DNA of 64,000 nucleotides from Petunia secreta (taxonomy: Eukaryota; Streptophyta; Magnoliopsida; Solanales; Solanaceae), in NCBI GenBank assembly GCA_029990175.1, contig JARKIP010000053.1, positions 18,990,001-19,054,000 on the forward strand, given 5' to 3'. Each line of letters begins with the position of its first letter. The stretch's first letter is position 1. The notes under the pieces were generated by a model, which did not search any database, had not been told where the DNA came from, and saw nothing but the letters and a program-made list of their open reading frames with translations. The translations under genes were made by a program, and so were the position numbers. Positions 34,782 through 46,879 of the stretch are shown piece after piece.

Positions 34782-36766
34782 ATGGCAGAAAGCAGTTCAC
34801 AATGAACTATCGTAGGCGGAAGTCAGGTAAGTACTCCTCCGCCCAGTCCCAATTATTCTCCCGACTAGTCGTTCGATGGGCAGCAATAATCTTCCAAAGG
34901 ACCGGTCAGGCAGCGAAATGGGCGTATGCGCTCTCAGAGCACTACCCCACCCAGGAGACGACGCCATAGGAATCTCTCCCCTGGCGAAGGGAATCTCCAG
35001 GAAACACACTTTGCATTCATGCAGGAACAGGCAGAGGTGAACTGAGGGATAAGCGAGGCGCTCAACTCTCTTCGAAGGGGCAACCCTCTGACTGCAAGAG
35101 CCGATGCTGCAACACCTGGTCGTGACGTTCCTTCTTCACATACCTCAAGGCAAGGTGAAGAACGAAACAACGGTGGGACTACAGATCCAACGACCCAAGT
35201 CAACCAGAATCGAAATGCAGGATCTGTGGCGTCTACAGAAATGAGCTTTGCTGTGGAAGCTCTAACTAAACAATTCAAGGAAAGCCATGAAGCACTTCAA
35301 AAGTCTCTCCACGAGAGAATTGATCAGATACCAGGCGCTCCGTCCACGCTGAAGAAAGTCGTTGTCCAACGGTATTCCCAGCGGCCTTGGAAGAAAGAAG
35401 CAGCCTCAAAGGCGATACCTAAGACGTTCAAGATGCCAAACATTCCGAGATATCGTGGAACATCTGATCCCAATGACCATCTCATGATGTTCAGCAACTT
35501 TATAAAGGCTAGCGATCTCACCGATAAGGAGATCGAATCTATTCAATTGAAGAAGTTCGTGGAAACCTTAGCAGATGGAGCTCTACGATGGTACTCAATG
35601 TTGCCACCAAACTCCATTGGGTCTTTCGCAGAGATGGCTGAGTTGTTCGTGAAGGCACATACAGGCGCTCAGAAGACAGAAACCCGCGTAGAAGATACCT
35701 TCAAAATCAAGCAAAGGCCCGATGAATCTCTCCGCAAATACGTGGATAGCTTCCAAAGAGAGCGAATGATGCTTCCCAAAGTACCGGACATATGGGCAGC
35801 GATCGCGTTTACTAACAGTCTGGATATTAGGAGCTCAGAGGCCACACGCAGACTTTATGAGCCTCTTCGCGAGTTCCCAGCAGCCTACTGGTCGGACGTC
35901 TACAACCGTTACAACTCAAAGGTACGTATTGATGAAGATAAATTGATTGGAACAGGTACCCGAGGAAAGACGCATGTACGCAATGGTGGCCCCGGCGGAA
36001 AAGCTGAGACAGAGAGATCAGACATACGTACGAGCCGTACCCTGACCAGTCACGCAGCAATTCCAAAGGTCGCAACCGCAAGAACAAAGGACTGTCCCGG
36101 AGAGATGATTCAGAATCAAGCCTTCGAGGAGCCCCGAGCCTGCCGAATTTCAACGTAGAAATGTCCAAAGTGGTGGCAGCACTCAAAGATATAGGAGAAA
36201 AGGTCAAATGGCTGAAAGACATGAAGACCGACCCAAGCAAGCGAAACCAGGACTTGTGGTGCGATTTTCATCGCGACCACGGTCACACCACCGAGGACTG
36301 CAAAGCCCTAAGGTATGAAATTGCTCATTTGTTGAAACAGGGATTCTTGAAGGAGTTCCTGACCAAAAAGGGGAAGCAGACTCACGCGAAAGCACAGCAA
36401 AACAAACCTGGCCCTCCACGAGCATCCTCTCCAAGGAGGACAATTAACGTTATCTCAGGTGGAATCGAGGTGGATTCCGTCACCTTCACAGCGAAGAAGT
36501 ATGCAAAGGTCTCCATCACAAACACCAAACGTCCACGATCAGAAGGAATAATAATATTCGAGGACTCCGACGCAGACGGTTCGCAATTTCCACACGTTGA
36601 TGCATTAGTAATAACGTTACACGTGGCGGAGTTTGACGTCAAGAGAGTACTCATCGATGCGGGCAGCTCTGCAAACATTATCCAATCACGGGTTGTGAGA
36701 GAGATGCAGTTATCGGACAATATCGTACCAATCTCGAGTTCTCTCCGGCTTCAACAATTCGAGTGA
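34782..36766 (+). pseudogene. Tat gag and aspartic protease, broken
   Basis: The original start is probably ATG 34782 (MAESSSQ), in frame with the long open part from 35226 but interrupted by TGA, TAG, TAA and TGA. The capsid domain at 35226-36158 has IPRYRGTSDPNDHLMMF, FVETLADGALRWYSMLP and DTFKIKQRPDESLRKYVDSF. After a frame change at about 36150 comes a zinc-knuckle-like CDFHRDHGHTTEDC at 36260-36301. The protease active site reads VLIDAGSSANII near 36647-36682, with Ala for the usual Thr/Ser after Asp. The frame ends at TGA 36764-36766 and protease-like code continues in another frame. The proteins would form particles and mature them; the copy is dead. Confidence 0.9.
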
Positions 36767-39700
36767 GAAGACTCTGGGCGATATTACCCTGACAACGCTC
36801 GCCGAAGGAGTAGCGAAGGAGACAACTTTTCATGTTGTTGATGCGGACCTAGCCTACAACATCATCATGGGGAGACCTTGGATCCATGATATGCAAGTTG
36901 TTCCCTCAACTTATTATCAAGTACTGAAATTCCCATCCGAATGGGGGTTACGTGAGGTCCGAGGAGAGCAGCACTCTGCCCGAGATTGCTATTCAATGGC
37001 TCTCAAACAGCCTGAAGAGAACAAATAGCAATTACAGCAACCGGGACCAGATACGCCGCATGAAGAAATGAAGTACGAGGTCCCGGAATTCATCACGAAA
37101 ATGGACGAGAGAGAAAATCACATGCCGACCGTGGAAGCTTTGGAACCCGAAGAATTGTTCGCAGATAAGCCGGAACAGAAAGTATACTTAGGGACCGAAT
37201 TGAGCGAACGTCTACGAGGAGATATCCTCCAGTTCCTCAAGAAGCAGCATACAACATTCGCCTGGTCTCACGCAGATATGACAGGTATTTCGCTAGATAT
37301 TATTACTCACAGTTTGAACGTCGACCCCTACCATCGTCTGGTAAAACAGAAGACGCGCCAACAAGGAGCTTTTCGGAACCAGGTCATCAACGACGAAGTC
37401 GACCGGCTGTTAAAAATTGGATCTGTACGCGAAGTCAAATACCCGGACTGGCTAGCCAACGTGGTCGTTGTACCCAAGAAAAAGGGAAAATGGCGAGTCT
37501 GCATTGACTTCACGGATCTAAACAAAGCCTGCCCGAAGGATTCATATCCCCTTCCAAGAGAGACAAACTGATCGACGCAACAGCCGGACACGAGGTGCTC
37601 ACCTTCCTCGATGCATATTCCGGATATAACCAGATATTAATGGACCCAGAGGACCAGGAGAAAACAGCGTTCATAACCTGCAGAGGTACGTATTGTTATA
37701 AAGTTATGCCATTTGGGTTGAAAAATGTATGTGCAACTTATCAGCGCCTAGTCAATCGAATGTTCCACGACCATATCGGAAAGACTATGGAAGTGTACAT
37801 TGATGACATGTTGATCAAGTCAAAACGAGCAGAGGACCACCTGAAGTATCTAAAAGAAGCTTTTTGGATTCTGGATCAGTACAACATGAAGCTGAACCCA
37901 GAGAAATGTGCATTCGGAGTCGGATCGGGGAAGTTCCTGGGCTTCATCGTCTCTCAGCGTGGAATTGAAGTCAATCCCGCTAAGATCAAAGCCATTGAAT
38001 CACAAGTTTTAGCAGACTTCGTGGCATATTTTAGCGCTAATATATACCCTGAAGTAGAAAAGGAAGATGTTCTTTATGCTGGGCAGGCTCCAGGCGCGTG
38101 GACCCATTACACTGATGGCTTCTCGAGCGTCAAAGGGTCCGGTCTTGGATTGGTTCTCTTCGCTCCGTCCGGAGAGACGATCAGGCAGGCTGTCAAGTGC
38201 CAATTTATTACTAACAATGAGGCCGAATATGAGGCCGTTATTGCAGGTTTGGAACTAGCCCGAAGTTATGGAGAAACCATCATCAAACTAAAAAGTGACT
38301 CTCAGCTGGTAGTCAATCAGATAACCGGAGGCTTCAGTGCACGAGAATCCAGGATGCAAGTGTACCTCGCCCGAGTGAAAGAACTCTTAACACAGTTTGA
38401 TGACTGGGAGGCACTTCAGATTCCACGAGAAGAGAACCATGAAGCTGCTGCTCTCGCGAATCTAGGGTCGGTGGCAGAGATGGGGGCAGCCAGCTCTTCA
38501 GCTGTTGTTCAACTCCTCTACACGACTATAGACCGAGAAAAGTTCGAAGTCAATACCATCAACGCTACATCGGACTAGCGGAATGAGATAACAAACTATC
38601 TTCTCCATGGAACTCTGCCCGTTGATGCAAAAGCCGCTCGCAAGCTCCGGATAAAAGCTTCTCGGTATACAATCGTCAACGACGATCTCTACCGCAAAAT
38701 GTTTGCAGAACCTCACGCAAAGTGTCTCGGACCAAATCAAATCAACTACGTGATGTGAGAAGTCCATGAAGGCTGTTGTGGAAATCATTCCGGGGGCAAG
38801 GCGTTAGCCTGAAAGCTGATTCGCGCAGGTTATTATTGGGACAAAATGGAGAAAGATATGAACAAATTTGTTAAAAAATGCGACAAATGCCAGAGGTTCG
38901 CACATCTTCTCCATCAGCCAGCAGAACCGCTCCATTCAATAATCTCTCCGTGGCCCTTCATGAAATGGGGGATGGATATAGTTGGCCCTCTTCCCACAGC
39001 GCCAAGAGGAATGCGTTTCTTATTGATCATCACTGATTACTTCACCAAGTGGGTCGAAGCGGCAGCGTACATAAGGATACGACAAACAGAGGTTGTCGAC
39101 TTCCTCTGACGTTTTTTCGTATGTCGCTTTGGAGCACCTAAGGAAATAGTCATAGATAATGGCCCACAATTCATCGGCCAGAAAGTGACTAGGTTCCTCG
39201 ACGATCTACACATCAAGAGGATCACTTCCTCTCCGTATCATCCTGTTGCTAATGGACAAGCAGAATCTACCAACAAAATCATCGTTGAATCCCTCAAAAA
39301 ACGCCTCGAGCAGGAAAAAGGGTGTTGGGTAGAAGAGTTACCTGGTGTGTTATGGGCTTATCGCACAACGATAAAAAGGAGTACTGGAGAGACTCCTTAC
39401 TCATTGGTATACGGTGCAGATGCTTTAATCCCAATCGAAATCGGCGATCTCAGTTTGCGGTATGCACACGCCACTGAAGAGTCTAACTCAATCAACCTCT
39501 CCGAAGAGCTGGACCTCCTCGAAGAACGAAGGGAGCTAGCCCTTGTACGGGTAATTGCCCAGAAAGAAAGAATTGAACAATACTACAATCGGGGACTGCG
39601 TGTACGAAGCTTCCAGGTTGGAGATTTTGTACAAAGGAAAGTCTCCCAGAGCACACAAGAAACAAATTCTGGGAAGCTTGGCCCTAACTGGGAAGGCCCC

Positions 39701-39811
39701 TACAAGGTAATCGCTTCAGTCGGCAAGGGATCTTATCGCTTGGCACAATCAAACGGCTCCACTGTCCCGAACAGTTGGAATGTGATTCACCTCAAAAGGT
39801 ATCACTTTTGA
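36767..39811 (+). pseudogene. Tat pol: RT, second RNase H, integrase, with in-frame internal deletion
   Basis: In order: rest of protease (AYNIIMGRPWIHDM, 36850-36890), RT fingers (KKGKWRVCIDFTDLNKACPK near 37500), RT palm with MLTFLDAYSGYNQI and the YIDDM catalytic box near 37797, then at about 37999 a direct jump from PAKIKAIE to SQVLADFV. That removes the RT thumb and the first RNase H and leads straight into the archaeal-type RNase H (HYTDGFSSVKGSGLGLVL, TNNEAEYEA, KSDSQLVVNQ). Integrase follows with a CDKC zinc part, MDIVGPLP, DNGPQF and GQAESTNK, ending HLKRYHF at 39808. Stops include 37022 and 37571, 38578, 38758, 38812 and 39109 regions. Non-functional. Confidence 0.92.
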
Positions 39812-39915
39812 GTGGTAAAACGGTTAGTTATCTTAGACTTGCCTTTTGATTTTACGGAAGTTCTTATTTTTATAATATTTTCACTAAATGGTACTAACGG
39901 CCTGAACAAGGTCAG

Positions 39916-39988
39916 ATCCGTTTAGCTCAACTGGTAGAGCTTGACGTTCTTCAACTTCGTAACTGTGGGTTCGAATCCCACAACAGAC
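39916..39988 (+). pseudogene. tRNA-Lys(CTT)-like relic inside the Tat element
   Basis: A 73-nt stretch has a D-arm (GCTCAACTGGTAGAGC), a 7-nt loop TTCTTCA that would place CTT at the anticodon, and a perfect T-arm (GTGGGTTCGAATCCCAC). The acceptor arms ATCCGTT and AACAGAC pair at 5 of 7 positions, but the anticodon stem is largely unpaired. It resembles plant tRNA-Lys(CTT) along its length. It sits 105 bp after the integrase stop. Probably a captured, decayed tRNA or tRNA-derived segment rather than a working tRNA. Confidence 0.6.
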
Positions 39989-39992
39989 ACAC

Positions 39993-40768
39993 TACTCGTT
40001 TGGTTATATGTGTTCTTCTATATACAGCTTGCCTCAACTCTTTTTATGTTATCACTTCCGGTGTTCCAACATAAAAACAAGAAGGGTGGTGAGAGGCCCC
40101 TGTAGGCCAGATAAGACCTTCACAAAGGCAAAAGACCTTGCCAAAAGGCGAAAGACCTTGCCAAAAACCTTGCCAAAAGGCGAGTTTTTGGAGTTTTTCA
40201 AAAAATTTTACGTGACAAACTTCCACAAAAATAAGAGAAGTCATTCACAAGGCCAGCGACTCGGCCAGAGCTAATCTACAAAGTCATGCGATGACTTTCG
40301 GTTATCAAGATGATAAAAAAAGTTATGCGCAAAGGGCAATGATTTGGCCAAAAGTCTAATGACCACGACTCGGTCAGAATAAAAATATCTGCGCAGATTA
40401 TTCATAACTTACGACCTCTTCCTAAGGAAAGGCTAAGTTAAAACATTCAGGCAGACTTTTGGAAACCAGAACTTAATAAAGTTCAAACTTCAAAAAGCTC
40501 CTAAACATAAGGCACGAAGGCCACAACACATACAAACAAAAGATCAAAAATTCAGACTAAATATAGTCATTGAATGGATCTAAAATCATATATATAATCC
40601 TGTAAAACGATAAGATGCCGAAAACGGCTGACAGAAGTTTACAGAGTAATCAAAGGTTAAATAGAACCGGCCATACAGAGATCAGAGAGTCTTTACAAGA
40701 CCTCTATCTATAAACAATTAAAATTCGGCTCTCGCTAGATGAAAAAACTTAAAGATTGGGGAGGGGCA
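39993..40768 (+). other. spacer between Tat pol and antisense ORF
   Basis: No coding sequence is supported. Three short imperfect repeats containing GACCTTGCCAAAAGGCGA-like words occur at 40110-40185. The remainder is AT-rich and includes words such as GACTCGGTCAGAA. Confidence 0.6.
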
Positions 40769-43568
40769 TCAGCTTTTGGGGCTACGATCAGAACCCGACG
40801 CATCAACTCCGTCGATTCTGCCGTCGTCCCCTGAATTCTCGCCATCGTCTTCATCTTCATCATCATCTTCACCTTCAGACTCCTCAGGAGAGAGATTCAG
40901 TGCTTGTCTTATTCTGCGAACAGCGCTTTTCGTCATCTGCATCATCTCTTCAACATTAACCTGCTTAGCTTGAATCTGCCCAAGCAATGAACGTTTAGCT
41001 TCGAGCGCAGCAATCTTGGCCCTAATCTCAGATTGATGCGCAGGTTTGCCAAGTCTTTGGATAGTGCGGTCTGAGCACTCATCGACTGAGCAACCTGATC
41101 CTTGGCAGCCTGAAGCTCAGCTCTGGCCCTAACGGATTCTTCGCTAGCCCTTTGCAGATTCATCTCAAGAGATGCACGATCATCAATAGCACTGTTCAGT
41201 GAAGCCTTACATTCTTAAAGTAAACTCTCTAGACCCTGGGCAGAGCGTGCGAACCCTTCTTTCTCTCTAAAAAGAAGGTCCTTCTCCTTGGTGAGTTCGT
41301 TAATCTGCTCAAGTCGCTCATTGCTAACATCCGTTAGTCGATTAACTTCACTCCCTAGGAGACCACACTGCTCTGCCAGGATCTTGTTCTCCTTCAGAGC
41401 ATCCAGCAACTCTTTCCTTACCTCGAGTACTTGATCGACGTTGTTGATCCTGGAGCGGAACATGAGTTCGGCAGCCACCATACTTGACTGAAAAAAAACA
41501 AAGTAAGCGAAAGTTAGAGATCTGAGGTCGAAGTTATTCCCAACGCAAAGCGGTAAAACACTTACCCGGGCAGAATCAGCAGCAATTTGAAAGGCTAGTT
41601 CCTCATCACTCAATTCCCTCATTACCATTCTTCCCGGGGGCCGATGAGTGAAGAGACAGCCTTGGCTAAGCCACCCAGCCCGGATATGAAGTTAACGTCA
41701 GGGGACAGTTTCATGGTATGCTTCCTCTCGCAGTACTTGGGTTCCCAAGCCTGTTCAGAAGGATAGTTTGGCCCGAACATGTAACGCACACCCCTAATAT
41801 CCTTCAATCCGGTTTGGCCGTCAATGACTGACCGCCAAATGAGCCTTGTTGTTGATAAGTTGGAATCACCTTCCACTCCAGGATCTATCGTGTCACACTC
41901 GCGAAGGCCTACAGCCATAGCCCCCTCAGTGGCCACATTTTCTAGGTCCTCGAAACGAAAAACACGAGGACCTCGGCCACTCTCTTGGAAAGCCTCTTCC
42001 CTCGCTTTTTCTTCTTCTTCTTTCTCTTCTTCTTCACCTATTTTCTTTTTCCCTTTGTCCACACAGGAAGGAGCTGCCTTCACCCCCGTCATCAACTCGG
42101 GGACTCCTCTCCAGAGTACGGGCAGCTTCCTCCTCAACTTTCCTCTTATCACTTCGAAAATAAGGTTTTCGCACAAGGGGTTCATTGGCTTCGATCTCAG
42201 TATCTGAAAGATCGATAACCTCCTTGTCTAGACTTTCTCCTCGTACAAACTCGGGGACTTCGGCAGTAGTCTTGACATTCTCTTCTGCAGACTCTGGTAC
42301 ATTGGTTCTAGGCGAAGGCTCACCCACAGCAGTTGAGGCTTGCCCGGCAGACGGAAGTCTTACGAACAGACCTTTTCCGTGCTCCGCCCTCATCCTGGCT
42401 CTTATTCTTTCTTTTCAAAGAACCAAGGCCACCGGAAAAGAGTTCCTCGCCACCCTCCCTGCCGCACAGTGCCTCCACCGAAGCTAGTATAGATGCGGCC
42501 TCAGCATCTGGATCGGTGACAGGTTCGGAAGGCACGTCCTGGGGGGGAGCAGGAAAGAAGCCCCCTTGAGTACCCAGACCTGCAAAAGACAAAACAGTCA
42601 GACACTGAGAAGTTACAAAGGAGAGGAATAATTACAAAAGCAGAAATACTCTCACCGTGAGTTTTCACGTCAAACTCTTATGCGCAGCAAAATGCGCCCA
42701 TTCTCTTATCTCAGCAGTGAACTCCCTCAAAATTGCCTCGACCGACGCCGTCAGCTCATCAACAGATATGAGCCCGTCGTAGGGTCGCTTGGCCGCTACA
42801 AAAAGGAGTCAAAAGAAGTAAGCAGATAAGAAGAAAAGGAAGAGCACGAAAAGTCTCAAAAATACTCGGGGACTTACGCCTCTTGTTCCAAACTTCGGGA
42901 AGATGAGTCTTAAAATCGAAAGTCAAGGCCGAGGTGCGCACAAACACATACCGGTGTAGCCAACCCCAGTCACCTGTGTCTTCAGAACTGCGCACCAAGC
43001 CCTTGCTCCCGCGTATCCTGGCGTTCACATAGCCATCTTTGAAAATTTGTATACTATACAAGGAAATAAAATGTTCATATCCAAAAGATTGGTTGGTTTC
43101 CGTCGCAAACCAATCCAAAAGCGAAACTATTCTATATATACTGGGGCACAGTTGCCCCGGGCAGAGTAAATATTCCCTGCAGAGCCTTTCCAGCACAGGA
43201 TGCAGGGGTAGTTTACATCCTACTATGAAAGGGTAAGTGCACATAGCTGTCCACCCAGTCCTGTGGGAGGTAATATTCTCCTCTTCAGAGACCGGCAAGA
43301 GGGGAATCCTATCATCCCAGTGGCAGTCCATCCTAACTCGTGGGATCAGCTCCGATGTGATCCCAGATTTAAATCTATACGCCAGCCAGTTGCGCGTATC
43401 CCCATGATGATTATTGAAGGCCTTGATATTGCAGTCTGCCTCTAACTCACCCCATTTTTTGGGGATACTCTCCGCAGCGGTAGCCTGGGTAGCCCTGGGC
43501 CTAGGAGTGGCCGATGAAGAGCTTCCAGCCGCGTCCACATTTTGCTTTTTTCTAGCTCTTGAAGACAT
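40769..43568 (-). pseudogene. antisense multi-exon ORF of the Tat element
   Basis: Read on the minus strand, the ORF starts MSSRARKKQNVDAAGSSSS at 43568 and runs about 230 codons to a GTAAGT donor near 42885. It has a conserved middle with PRVRMDCHWDD, TYPFIVGCKLPLHPVLERL, YRIVSLLDWF and GYEHFISLYSIQIFKDGY. A second exon begins near 42797 after a TAG acceptor, and a third near 42580 with LGTQGGFFPAPPQDVP. Then acidic/basic low-complexity parts and a coiled-coil region (41460-40960: VRKELLDALKENKILAEQ, ELQAAKDQVAQ) end with SGSDRSPKS before 40769. Frameshifts and a stop (41215 region) break it. Antisense extra ORFs are known from Tat-lineage elements; function unknown. The same domain occurs at 53040-55560. 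Confidence 0.75.
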
Positions 43569-44132
43569 GATTTCAAAAAAGTTAAGAAGTTCGCAAGAAG
43601 AATTGAAAGCTGTTCAAAGATTTCCAAGAATTAACAGAGAAGAAATAAAAGCAAGTAAAGGGTTCCTCATTCAGCAAACCCCTATTTATAAGAGTAGAAA
43701 TTCGGCCCATCAAGTTCCTTCGAAACACGTGGAGGTTATCTAAGAGACCACGATCAGATCCGACCATCAAAAGAAGGAATAGGTTTCGCCAATTTTTATG
43801 GTATCATCATTACCCTGAAGTGCAGCGGTCACCTCGCGATAAACAGTCGATGTTTGCACGTGATTGAGGCGGTTAAAATCTTAATTTTACCCTTGGAACG
43901 TGCAGTAGTCACTTCAGAGTGGACTGCAAACACGCAGGCATGCCAGCTGCAGTTACTTTTTTATACGACGCATTTAATGTGCACGTCATAAGGGTTTGTC
44001 ACGGAGCTGATAAGATACATGCGTCAGTAAGCTTCGTCACACAAAGGTAGAATTTTACAAAGCAAAAATTTCTGCCAAAATTCATATCCAGTCCCCGAAC
44101 AGATACTCTGCTCGAGAAGTGCGGGGACTATC
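43569..44132 (+). other. non-coding region and polypurine tract before the 3' LTR
   Basis: This would contain the promoter of the antisense ORF and the element's 3' UTR. The tract GTGCGGGGACTATC at 44119-44132 precedes the LTR; a parallel GTGGGGGGACTATC occurs before the LTR fragment at 54720. No plus-strand gene is seen. Confidence 0.65.
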
Positions 44133-44787
44133 TGTATTGGATAAAAGCTGACAACATCTGAAAGATGACACGTATCAAACATGTGGCACGGGCAGAAGCT
44201 CTACCGGACAGATACCCAACGGACAGACAGTTATCACGAACAGATCCAAAGCAGTTATGAAACGCCTCATCAGTCAACACGATCTGAATGAGGAGTAATT
44301 AACCAGATCATGTGCAATCATTCAATTAATAGTCATAAAGGCAATCATTACAACCCGGCGGTTACATATCCAACGGATACGGGCCCAGCGGTTACAAAAC
44401 CCAACAGACGCCTATCAGACCTATAAATAACATCTGTTCTAAGCCATTGTAACACGACTGGACTTCCTATCTACAATATCAATAAGAATACTCCTTCGCT
44501 CTTGCTAAAATACTACTTTTTACTTATATTCGTCCAGCACTTTGTTCTCTAATCTTCTAAGTATGATTAGTGCCGAAGAACTCTCACAGGGGATAAGCGA
44601 TACAGCGGTGTTACTTCTATCTACTTTTATTTACGCTTTATCTTTGCTAATTCCCATTTATATCTCGTTCCCGTACCATTTACGAATCTAACGTTGCTCT
44701 AGTTCGTCATTTAAACTCTTAATCTAAACTATTGATCGTGACTCCACAAATATAAATTTAATTGTTAAATCGGATCTAGGTTAAACA
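44133..44787 (+). mobile_element. 3' LTR of the Tat element
   Basis: A 655-bp direct repeat of 34012-34676. It lacks a 12-base block (TTGACCTAAAAT-like) that the 5' LTR has near 34648. TTTAT follows at 44788. Confidence 0.92.
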
Positions 44788-45200
44788 TTTATTTTTCTCA
44801 CTCATGCATAATTCATAAGCTATGAAACATTGTAATTTACCATCTCAGAGGTTCTTACAGAGTTGGTTGTACATCATGATTATGACATTGCTTGTGAAAT
44901 GCTTCTTTTGAATACATAAGTTATCACGTTATCTCTACAGATGTTGGTAGTGCTCACATGAGCTATAGTGGATATTATTTGTCGTGAATAAATGAGTTAT
45001 TGTGGCATTAAATTTACGCAATTTTGATAATCAGTGAATATAGGTTAAGTATCTCCATTCATTTCACGTGTAATATACGAAGGGAAAAAGTCATCCTTTT
45101 TTGGATTTCGGAAATGCTTCTTCCCTTGCTTGTGGTGGCTACCAATTAGGGAAGCATGCAAATATGCTGAATAAAAGTTGACTTTAAGATATTTGCTTCA
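44788..45200 (+). repeat. duplicated host segment, copy B (right part)
   Basis: Continues 33690-34011 and aligns with 9010-9474 of copy A, including TTTTTCTCACTCATGCAT, CATTGTAATTTACCAT, GATAATCAGTGAATATAGG and CCCTTGCTTGTGGTGGC. Sequence after about 45200 has no counterpart in copy A, which is cut there by a copia LTR. Confidence 0.8.
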
Positions 45201-45590
45201 TGAGGTTTGGCTTTTGGAAAGTTTTATTATTGTATCCACCACTTATAAATGCATTCTTAATCTAGTACTAGCAGGCATTTTCCATGGACTACTGAATGTA
45301 CCTGACAAAGCAAAGATTTTCTAAATGTTAAGGAATAATCTCATCCCCCAAGTCAGGAAAATATAAATATTGATCTTGCTATTTAGACCGTCTCGTCTGC
45401 AGGTGTAAGAAGCAGAATACTTCTGTGAGGCTGAAAGTATGAATTGGAACTCTTGTAATCTATGGCAACACAAGCATGTCAGGAAAGTTTATGGTGGTTG
45501 ATAGTGACTTTGCTTGCGTGCTATCCTGTTTGGATGCTGCAAACTATGTTTCATGTAAGCTGTTAACTGGAGAAATTTCTGGTCATCAGC
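45201..45590. other. non-coding host DNA
   Basis: Nothing recognisable. A frame at 45476-45691 runs into the hAT element and is not supported. Confidence 0.5.
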
Positions 45591-46256
45591 TAGGAGTGTT
45601 CATGGGGCGGTACGGTTCGGATTTGAGCTTATCGGTAACGATATATCGGTTAACGGTATGTAATTATGTAAAATCAATACCGTACCAATAAGCTGTCGGT
45701 TATCGGTTCTTAACGGTTCGGTATTAACGGTTCGGTAATCGGTACACCGAAGTAATGCATGAATTCTTTTGGATGGTTGCCAATAGGTAACATTTTTTTA
45801 ATTAATATGAATAACCACTAAAGTAATAGACAAACCATCCACACAAACTAAGTAAACAAGTGCAATCAACAAGTCTTAACAATATGCTAACATAACACAA
45901 ATTAATTATAAAATAGGCCGGACTCATTAATTAAAGTGTATGAGTATTGACATATAACCACCAATAATAATAATTGAAGTTTAACCTATAAGTTAATGTT
46001 CTAAATTAAGAGTTTAAATGACTCAATATACTAATAATAAATAAAATAAAATATATAAAAATTATAAAAACAAACCTTATCGTTTATCGGTACGGTAATG
46101 GTAAAGAGATATAGAAAACGTTACCGTACCGATATCTTATCTGTATTAGAAATTAATACCATTACCGAACTAATAACCGTTATACCGATACCGTTATGCT
46201 TATCGGTAGCGGTACCGGTTCGGTTATCGGTACCGGTTCGGTTTTGCACACCCCTA
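45591..46256. mobile_element. non-autonomous hAT transposon, 666 bp
   Basis: Ends read TAGGAGTGTTCA (left) and, reverse-complemented, TAGGGGTGTGCA (right), followed by GGTTCGG-rich subterminal repeats (CGGTTCGGTAT, ACCGGTTCGG). It is flanked by 8-bp duplications TCATCAGC (45583-45590) and CCATCAGC (46257-46264), one mismatch, as hAT elements make. No transposase is encoded. Confidence 0.9.
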
Positions 46257-46329
46257 CCATCAGCAGACATACGATTCAAAAGTTATAGATAATTAGTCAA
46301 TCCCTCTATTCTACTCCACTTAAATACTA

Positions 46330-46583
46330 CTCCTTTTATTTCAGTTTATGTGAATGTGCTTGATTGGACATGAAATTTAAGAAATAAAGGAAGACTTTTG
46401 AAACTTGTAGTTTAAAACAAATCTTAAAATTTTGTATAGTTACGAAGTCTAACAAAGTTAAATTGTTACTAAATATTATAAAAATGTGTCGTTACATACA
46501 ATAGGACGAAGAGAAGTCTAACAAAGTTAAATTGTTACTAAATATTATACAAATGTGTCGTTACATACAATGGGACGAAGGGA
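46330..46583. mobile_element. Stowaway-like MITE with a 69-bp internal duplication
   Basis: The left end reads TACTCCTTTTATTTCAGTTTATGTGA and the right end TGGGACGAAGGGA, a match to CTCCCTCCGTCCCA-type Tc1/mariner MITE ends. A 69-bp unit beginning GAAGTCTAACAAAGTTAAAT is present twice in tandem, at 46444-46512 and 46513-46581, with few differences. Confidence 0.75.
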
Positions 46584-46879
46584 TCACTATTTTCCGTGAG
46601 ATCTTGATTAAATCAATTGCCTACATTCACACGGACAAAAAATGCCAGGATGAGTTATGTAATAAGACACGATTGTGGTGCCAAAATATAAACAGTTTAG
46701 ATACCTGGCTCATTATTCCATGATAAGAGTGATAGATTAAGATGCCACTCACTAAATTAAAATCGGATGGTTGATGTGTTATGCTTATTAAACTGAAAAG
46801 TATATATTAGGTGAGAAATGATCATATTTAACAGAAGGTGTAAGTAGTTTGGATTGAGGTTAAAATGAAAAAACGCTAT
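46584..46879. other. non-coding DNA
   Basis: Nothing recognisable in about 300 bp of AT-rich sequence. Confidence 0.5.

Larger units (their letters stand above)
34012..44787 (+). mobile_element. Tat-lineage Ty3/gypsy element with antisense ORF
   Basis: Direct repeats at 34012-34676 and 44133-44787 both run TGTATTGG to GGTTAAACA and are flanked by TATAT and TTTAT. Between them on the plus strand are gag, protease, RT, an archaeal-type RNase H and integrase, in gypsy order. A 2.8-kb multi-exon ORF lies on the minus strand between pol and the 3' LTR. The second RNase H and the antisense ORF both fit the Tat lineage. All ORFs carry stops or frameshifts. Confidence 0.92.
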
